From JAPHTQ01 sp050299175 (GTDB lineage Bacteria > Pseudomonadota > Gammaproteobacteria > Thiohalomonadales > Thiohalomonadaceae), in NCBI GenBank assembly GCA_050299175.1, contig JBNKVM010000074.1, forward strand, positions 1-64,000: a stretch of DNA of 64,000 bases, in the 5' to 3' direction. The notes under the pieces are model-generated. The model searched no databases. It was not told the DNA's origin and saw only the letters and a program-made list of their open reading frames with translations. How positions within the stretch are numbered: position 1 is the first letter of the stretch; each line of letters begins with the position of its first letter. A program made the position numbers and the translations under genes. This document shows, in pieces, positions 60,109 to 64,000 of this stretch.

Positions 60109-60409
60109 CTGCCCTACCCGGCCGTTGCGACAGTTTATGCAGCAGCAGCAAATAGTCTCGCAGATCGCTGATACAAAGAATCAGACGGCGGTCATCGGCA
60201 AACATTTCATACACGTTGCGATTGCCATCGTTATAGGCACGAAAGGTATTACGAAATTCGTTGGGCAGAACCGACTGCTTTGGCAACACCGCACATATCT
60301 GCTGCCAGGCATTACGACACTGTGCGGCAGTTTCACTATCTTCGTCGAATGAACTGGCGTCCAATCGATTCCACCGCAGGATGCGCCAGTACCGCTCCAG
60401 CTCTTGCAT
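60101..60409 (-). CDS. Hypothetical nif-linked protein, 102 residues
   Basis: A helical, charged, cytoplasmic protein rich in Arg, Trp and Tyr (YWRILRWNRLDASSF; EFRNTFRAYNDGNRNVYEMF). It overlaps the hemerythrin gene and is 1 bp after the next gene, so it is part of the operon. No family is recognised; position suggests a nitrogenase accessory or electron-transfer role. Confidence 0.6.
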   Translation of the reverse strand: MQELERYWRILRWNRLDASSFDEDSETAAQCRNAWQQICAVLPKQSVLPNEFRNTFRAYNDGNRNVYEMFADDRRLILCISDLRDYLLLLHKLSQRPGRADG

Positions 60410-60410
60410 A

Positions 60411-60839
60411 TCAATCCTCGATCACGCGTCCACGATAAACCCGCTTACCCTTGGGCGATGAATTCTGCTGTGCCGGTTCCGTTTTGGCTTTAACGGGTGC
60501 ACTTTTCTGGTTCTCCACGGCCTGTCCCCGGTACATACGCGTACCAGGGGTAACGCCCTGGGCAGGTGGTTCTTCCGCTACAGGATTCACCACCGCACCA
60601 CGGTAGATGTTGGCACCCTGTGCCGCCAGCGCTTTAATCTCCAGCGGAGTCAGTAGTCGGCGAAACAGCTCATACTGTTTCGATATCTCTTCATTAATGC
60701 TGTCTACGGCATAGTTAATCAACATGACGATATCTTCGTCACGTGACATGCGAATCCTTGCGCCGCGCTCCCTTTCGTAGACCATGCTCATCTTTGCCAG
60801 CATCATGCGGGCATCGATCGACATCTCGAATGGAACCAT
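60411..60839 (-). CDS. Hypothetical nif-linked protein with three YRG repeats
   Basis: A 142-residue protein. Residues 1-70 are a helical Met/Glu-rich domain (MSIDARMMLAKMSMVYE; DEDIVMLINYAVDSI). The C-terminal half is a low-complexity Pro/Ala/Lys linker carrying three copies of a short motif: NIYRGAVV, RMYRGQAVE and RVYRGRVIE. The repeats look like short linear binding motifs on a flexible tail. No family is recognised. Confidence 0.65.
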   Translation of the reverse strand: MVPFEMSIDARMMLAKMSMVYERERGARIRMSRDEDIVMLINYAVDSINEEISKQYELFRRLLTPLEIKALAAQGANIYRGAVVNPVAEEPPAQGVTPGTRMYRGQAVENQKSAPVKAKTEPAQQNSSPKGKRVYRGRVIED

Positions 60840-60854
60840 TGTTAATCTCGCTTT

Positions 60855-61130
60855 TTATTCTTCTTCTGGATACTTCTCAGCTATTACGACTCCGGTTGCC
60901 AGGGCGTAATCATTGGTCAGAGTCAGGCAGTGATCGCTGCTCCCCACCAGATAGATATCAAAGCCTTCGTTTTCCAGAACAGGCTTTCCCACATGGATAT
61001 CGTCCTCACTGCAAAGCGTGAAACGGATCCCTGGGAAATCTTGCTTGAGCGATTCGTGCAGCACGGCATCAATGACACGACCATTCACCATGGTCGCAAC
61101 CTTGGATACCATGGTCTCATCGATAACCAC
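60855..61130 (-). CDS. Small nif-linked protein (possibly DUF6129)
   Basis: A 91-residue alpha/beta protein (LHESLKQDFPGIRFTLCSEDDI; FDIYLVGSSDHCLTLTND). Similar small proteins follow nafY/nifX genes in several proteobacterial nif clusters; assignment to DUF6129 is from memory and unsure. It starts with GTG sharing one base with the nafY stop; an ATG six codons later is possible. Confidence 0.55.
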   Translation of the reverse strand: MVIDETMVSKVATMVNGRVIDAVLHESLKQDFPGIRFTLCSEDDIHVGKPVLENEGFDIYLVGSSDHCLTLTNDYALATGVVIAEKYPEEE

Positions 61131-61849
61131 TACAACGCTTCCTCTTCTTCACGCTCGAAACGTACACGTTCTTCTGCAGCCTTGCCCATAATCTTGGCCA
61201 GCCACGGTGGCGGATTTTTATCCAGCACGGAACGCAATTCGTCAAGGATATCGATAGCACTACCGCCATTAGGAATTTTGACAGGATGGATATCCTGCTT
61301 AATTACCTTGGCCGCAGCAGGACCGCCGATGGAAACGACATAAAGCACATCGCAATCCTTGATCTGCTCGGCGCGATAGGCGTTTTTGTCTTCGCTGTTA
61401 CTTGGCGACGAAGCCATGGAAGCGATTTCGATCAGGCGCGCTTCTTCAGGTGCAACCTGATAGATCAGAAAACGGGCACAGGAACCGAAATGGCCATCCA
61501 GCATTTCGCCGTTATTGGAAGCGATAGCCACACGGATTGAACCGGGCATATCACCATCGCGATAGGGTTTGGTTTCTGGCAGAGCCAGATCGCTGACTTC
61601 TACGGACTCTTTGCCCCACAGATAGTCGAGCGCCAGTTTAATGGAAGGCAATGGCGTCTGGTTAAACAGATCGTCAGCCGCTTCTTGCAACTCGCGTACC
61701 GTGAGGCGGGTCAACTTTTCCTCAGTAAGCGGCAGCTTCAGGGCCTTGACCAACACCTGCATCAGTTGCGCAGATTCGATGTCAGGCAGGGCCCTGGCCG
61801 CCAGGCCGATACGGAGCGCCACATCACGGGATATGGAAGTTCCGTCCAT
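61130..61849 (-). CDS. NafY/NifY-like FeMo-cofactor binding protein
   Basis: A 239-residue protein. The N-terminal helical domain (about 1-100: RDVALRIGLAARALPDIESA; LTRLTVRELQEAADDLF) is like the apo-dinitrogenase binding domain of NafY. The C-terminal domain (about 102-230) is NifX-like, with VAIASNNGEMLDGHFGSCA and YVVSIGGPAAAKVI. NafY holds the cofactor and apo-NifDK during maturation. It starts 5 bp after the ferredoxin stop. Confidence 0.82.
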   Translation of the reverse strand: MDGTSISRDVALRIGLAARALPDIESAQLMQVLVKALKLPLTEEKLTRLTVRELQEAADDLFNQTPLPSIKLALDYLWGKESVEVSDLALPETKPYRDGDMPGSIRVAIASNNGEMLDGHFGSCARFLIYQVAPEEARLIEIASMASSPSNSEDKNAYRAEQIKDCDVLYVVSIGGPAAAKVIKQDIHPVKIPNGGSAIDILDELRSVLDKNPPPWLAKIMGKAAEERVRFEREEEEAL

Positions 61850-61854
61850 GACTG

Positions 61855-62049
61855 CTAGGCCGGGATAATGCAATTTGGCACAGCGCAAACTTCTTCGCAC
61901 TGCGGCATATCGAACTCACCTTCACACTCGGTGCAGGCTTCGGCATCGATGATGTAGGTGCCCTTCTTTTTCAGAATCGCACCCATCGGGCAGACCGGCA
62001 TGCAGTCACCGCAGGAGGTGCACTCTTCCGCAACAATAGTCATAGCCAT
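61855..62049 (-). CDS. 2[4Fe-4S] ferredoxin of the nif operon
   Basis: A 64-residue ferredoxin with CTSCGDCMPVCP and a second, extended motif CTECEGEFDMPQCEEVCAVPNC, typical of the small nif FdxN-type ferredoxins. It probably supplies electrons for NifB or nitrogenase. It lies 30 bp after nifT. Confidence 0.9.
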   Translation of the reverse strand: MAMTIVAEECTSCGDCMPVCPMGAILKKKGTYIIDAEACTECEGEFDMPQCEEVCAVPNCIIPA

Positions 62050-62079
62050 GATTATTTACTCCTCAATCGTCTATGCAGG

Positions 62080-62292
62080 TTACAGGCGTTTGGCTCTGAG
62101 TGTGATAGGAAGCTTTGGCGCAGGCTCCATCGGATCAAGATAGAACTTTGAACCATCGGAAAGCTCCACTTCGCCACCCCACTTTTCCGGGCTGTCGAAT
62201 TCGAGAGAAGCTATGGTCTCTTCCATGTCTTTTTTGGCGACGTAGAAAGAGAGTTCACCACTCTCGGTCTGACGAATCATTACACTAGGCAT
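62080..62292 (-). CDS. nifT: NifT/FixU family protein
   Basis: A 70-residue protein of the NifT family (VMIRQTESGELSFYVAKKDME; FYLDPMEPAPKLPITLRAKRL, here in two strands). It is conserved downstream of nifK; its function is unresolved and loss gives little phenotype. Confidence 0.92.
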   Translation of the reverse strand: MPSVMIRQTESGELSFYVAKKDMEETIASLEFDSPEKWGGEVELSDGSKFYLDPMEPAPKLPITLRAKRL

Positions 62293-62316
62293 TGGTAGTC
62301 ACCTCTCTTTTTAAAA

Positions 62317-62352
62317 CCCCGGAACCGCGCAACACACGCCACGGCTCCGGGG
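62317..62352 (-). terminator. Hairpin between nifK and nifT
   Basis: CCCCGGA / TCCGGGG outer arms with added inner pairing. Read on the minus strand it is followed by TTTTAAAAAG, giving a partial terminator or 3' stabiliser that may lower expression of nifT and downstream genes relative to nifK. Confidence 0.65.
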
Positions 62353-62360
62353 CCCACAAC

Positions 62361-63929
62361 TTAGCGAACCAGGTCGTAGTTGTAGTCGGTGGTTCCCATA
62401 CCGCGGGTCTCTTCGTCCAGACGCTCCAGTACCGAGTTCACCAGGGTGGTGAGCACCTGCATGGCGCCCTCGTAACCCAGAGTGGTTGAACGGTGCAGGT
62501 GGTGACGATCGAAGATCGGGAAACCGATACGAATCAGCGGTACCTCGAACTCCTTACCCTTGTACAGGGTGTCACGCTGGATGAACTTGCCGTAGCTGTT
62601 ACCGATCATGAAGTCCGGCTTGTTGGTGAACATCAGTGAACGGAAGTGCCATAGGTCCTTACCGACGTGAACTTTGGTCTCCTGACCGTACGGAGAGGCT
62701 TCCAGCATCTTGTTCATCGCCTTCATCCAACGCTTGTTACCGTTGTTCGCCAGTACGTCGGTCGGCTCGGCACCCAGTTCCAGCAGGAAGCGGGTCATGC
62801 CCATGACAAAGTCTGGGTCACCGTAGAGAGCGAACTTCTTACCATGCAGCCAGGTGTGGCTGTCGGTCATCATGTCCACCAGACGGCCACGCTCCTTCTC
62901 CAGGCTGGCCGGGATCGGCTTGCCAGTGATTTCGGAGACCTTCATCAGGAAGGCGTCGGTTGCTTCCAGACCCATCGGGATATCGATCTTCGGTGCTTCA
63001 TGCTTCCAGGTGCCTTTGGCAAACTTCATCGACTTGTCTGACTGCCACTGTTGCAGGAACAGGGTGTCCTTGGCATTCGGCGCGTCCTTGATCTCGTCGA
63101 TGGTGGTACCGCCTTCATACATACGGAAGGTACCGTCCGCCGGGGTATCCAGCACTTCAGACGGGTCAGAAAGCAGGCTGTAACCAACACCCATTTCGTC
63201 CATCATCCGCTTCATGACACGGTAGTTGCCCAGATAGGTTTCGAAGCCCGGCACGATGTTGATCTTACCGTTGCTACCAACTTCTTTACCTTCCATGTCA
63301 TTCAGGGTGAAGTAGCGGGCAATCCCTTCGAACATGTTGTCCCAACCGGTGGTGTGGGAGCCAACAAAGCTCGGGGTATGCGCGAACGGAGTCGGGAACT
63401 CTTCCGGCACGCTGCCGCCTTTTTTCGCATTGCCGATAAAGGCATTCAGGTCGTCACCGATAACCTCGGCCATACAGGTGGTGGAAACGGCAATCATCGC
63501 CGGCTTGTACAGGGCCTTGGCATTTTCCAGACCGGCAAACATGTTTTTCTGCCCACCGAATACCGCTGCATCTTCAGTCATGGAGTCGGAAACACAGGCG
63601 ACCGGCTCTTTGAAATGACGGTTGAAGTAGGTACGGAAGTAGGCAACACAACCCTGGGAACCGTGTACGTAAGGCAGGGTCTTTTCAAAACCCAGTGAAC
63701 ACAGTACCGCACCCAGAGGCTGACAAGCCTTGGCGGGGTTGACGGTCAGAGCTTCACGGTTAAAGTTCAGCTCCTGATACTCCATGGTGGTGGTCCAGTT
63801 GAAGGTCTCGTCGATCTTTTCCTGGGGCACCTTGTTTTCGTATTGCTCCTTGTTCTTGAGAGTGGTTTTGTATTCCTCCTCTCGGAACAGCGGATAACAC
63901 GGCATTACTTTTTCAGCTGACTGAGGCAT
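62361..63929 (-). CDS. nifK: Nitrogenase MoFe protein beta subunit NifK
   Basis: A 522-residue NifK with the P-cluster ligand regions QPLGAVLCSLGFEK, HGSQGCVAYFRTYF and VSTTCMAEVIGDDL, and the Ser-bearing AVSTTCM segment. It forms the alpha2beta2 MoFe protein with NifD, which lies beyond the window end. The start MPQSAEKV has GGAGAAATG upstream. Length and motifs are normal for the molybdenum enzyme, without signs of a vanadium type. Confidence 0.97.
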   Translation of the reverse strand: MPQSAEKVMPCYPLFREEEYKTTLKNKEQYENKVPQEKIDETFNWTTTMEYQELNFNREALTVNPAKACQPLGAVLCSLGFEKTLPYVHGSQGCVAYFRTYFNRHFKEPVACVSDSMTEDAAVFGGQKNMFAGLENAKALYKPAMIAVSTTCMAEVIGDDLNAFIGNAKKGGSVPEEFPTPFAHTPSFVGSHTTGWDNMFEGIARYFTLNDMEGKEVGSNGKINIVPGFETYLGNYRVMKRMMDEMGVGYSLLSDPSEVLDTPADGTFRMYEGGTTIDEIKDAPNAKDTLFLQQWQSDKSMKFAKGTWKHEAPKIDIPMGLEATDAFLMKVSEITGKPIPASLEKERGRLVDMMTDSHTWLHGKKFALYGDPDFVMGMTRFLLELGAEPTDVLANNGNKRWMKAMNKMLEASPYGQETKVHVGKDLWHFRSLMFTNKPDFMIGNSYGKFIQRDTLYKGKEFEVPLIRIGFPIFDRHHLHRSTTLGYEGAMQVLTTLVNSVLERLDEETRGMGTTDYNYDLVR

Positions 63930-63939
63930 GACATTTCTC

Positions 63940-64000
63940 CTACCGCGCCACTAATCCGTGGACAACGGCGTTATGGACTGTTTCAGCACCGCGGGCCACG
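63940..64000 (-). CDS. nifD: Probable extreme C-terminus of NifD
   Basis: An open frame enters from the window edge and ends GAETVHNAVVHGLVAR with a TAG at 63940-63942, 10 bp before nifK; the stop overlaps the nifK ribosome site. NifD tails are variable, so this assignment rests on position only. If the frame is wrong the same bases would be nifD-nifK spacer. Confidence 0.35.
   Translation of the reverse strand, partial: VARGAETVHNAVVHGLVAR

Noticed and set aside
60101..62049. A vanadium or iron-only nitrogenase accessory set
   Set aside because: No vnf/anf delta subunit is present and NifK has normal molybdenum-type length and motifs.

Overview
The window looks like a chromosome segment of a sulfur-oxidising, nitrogen-fixing gammaproteobacterium (Chromatiales or Sedimenticolaceae-like; this placement is inference). 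It carries a reverse-type dissimilatory sulfite reductase (Dsr) operon, molybdenum nitrogenase genes with a sigma-54 promoter, a high-potential iron-sulfur protein and a molybdate uptake operon. No phototrophy genes, tRNA, rRNA, CRISPR array or complete insertion sequence was recognised.

Layout. 1-7.5 kb: the 3' part of a dsr operon, (dsrH)-dsrC-dsrM-dsrK-dsrL-dsrJ-dsrO-dsrP, closed by a strong intrinsic terminator. 7.5-18.9 kb: an accessory island of mostly unrecognised genes, palindromic repeats, a tandem small-gene family with a structured leader, a higB toxin gene split by a 145-bp MITE-like element beside an intact higA, a DUF2283 remnant, an AbiEi-like/TetR fusion, an M6 metalloprotease and lipoproteins. 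19.0-21.8 kb: a TrpD2-like gene, then dsrN and dsrR, so the two dsr maturation genes are separated from the main operon by the island. 21.9-25.1 kb: a NarX/NarL-type two-component pair and csiV. 25.1-33.3 kb: housekeeping genes (purine salvage, nagZ, two L,D-transpeptidases, CYTH protein, rlmD, cysM, Hpt protein, class I aldolase). 33.3-38.9 kb: an outer-membrane barrel, a 16-haem c-type cytochrome with a b-type membrane partner, a small membrane protein, an acetyltransferase and apbE.

39.0-44.5 kb: a minus-strand operon nifE-nifN-nifX-(DUF269)-(CCE_0567-like)-fdxB-(2Fe-2S ferredoxin)-DUF364, behind a near-consensus sigma-54 promoter and a NifA-type upstream site. 44.7-50 kb: cyclopropane fatty acid synthase, a glutamine amidotransferase, HiPIP, and a PhnD-like/GGDEF-EAL pair. 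50-56 kb: a TetR-controlled, tightly coupled export operon (LolA-like protein, two FtsX-type permeases, an ATPase and a barrel protein). 56-59.7 kb: modEABC with two ModE-type palindromes. 59.7-64 kb: the 3' end of a nif structural operon, nifK-nifT-ferredoxin-nafY-like-small genes-hemerythrin, all on the minus strand.

How the parts fit (family knowledge and inference): DsrC carries persulfide sulfur to the membrane DsrMKJOP complex, DsrL supplies or accepts electrons, and DsrN and DsrR support siroheme amidation and maturation. NifK with the NifE/N/X and NafY assembly proteins, the ferredoxins and the molybdate transporter form a diazotrophy block. A hemerythrin and a FixX/FdxB-type electron supply sit inside it. 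One dispersed repeat family has copies after dsrP, inside higB and between tetR and modC, which shows past mobility in both accessory and core regions.
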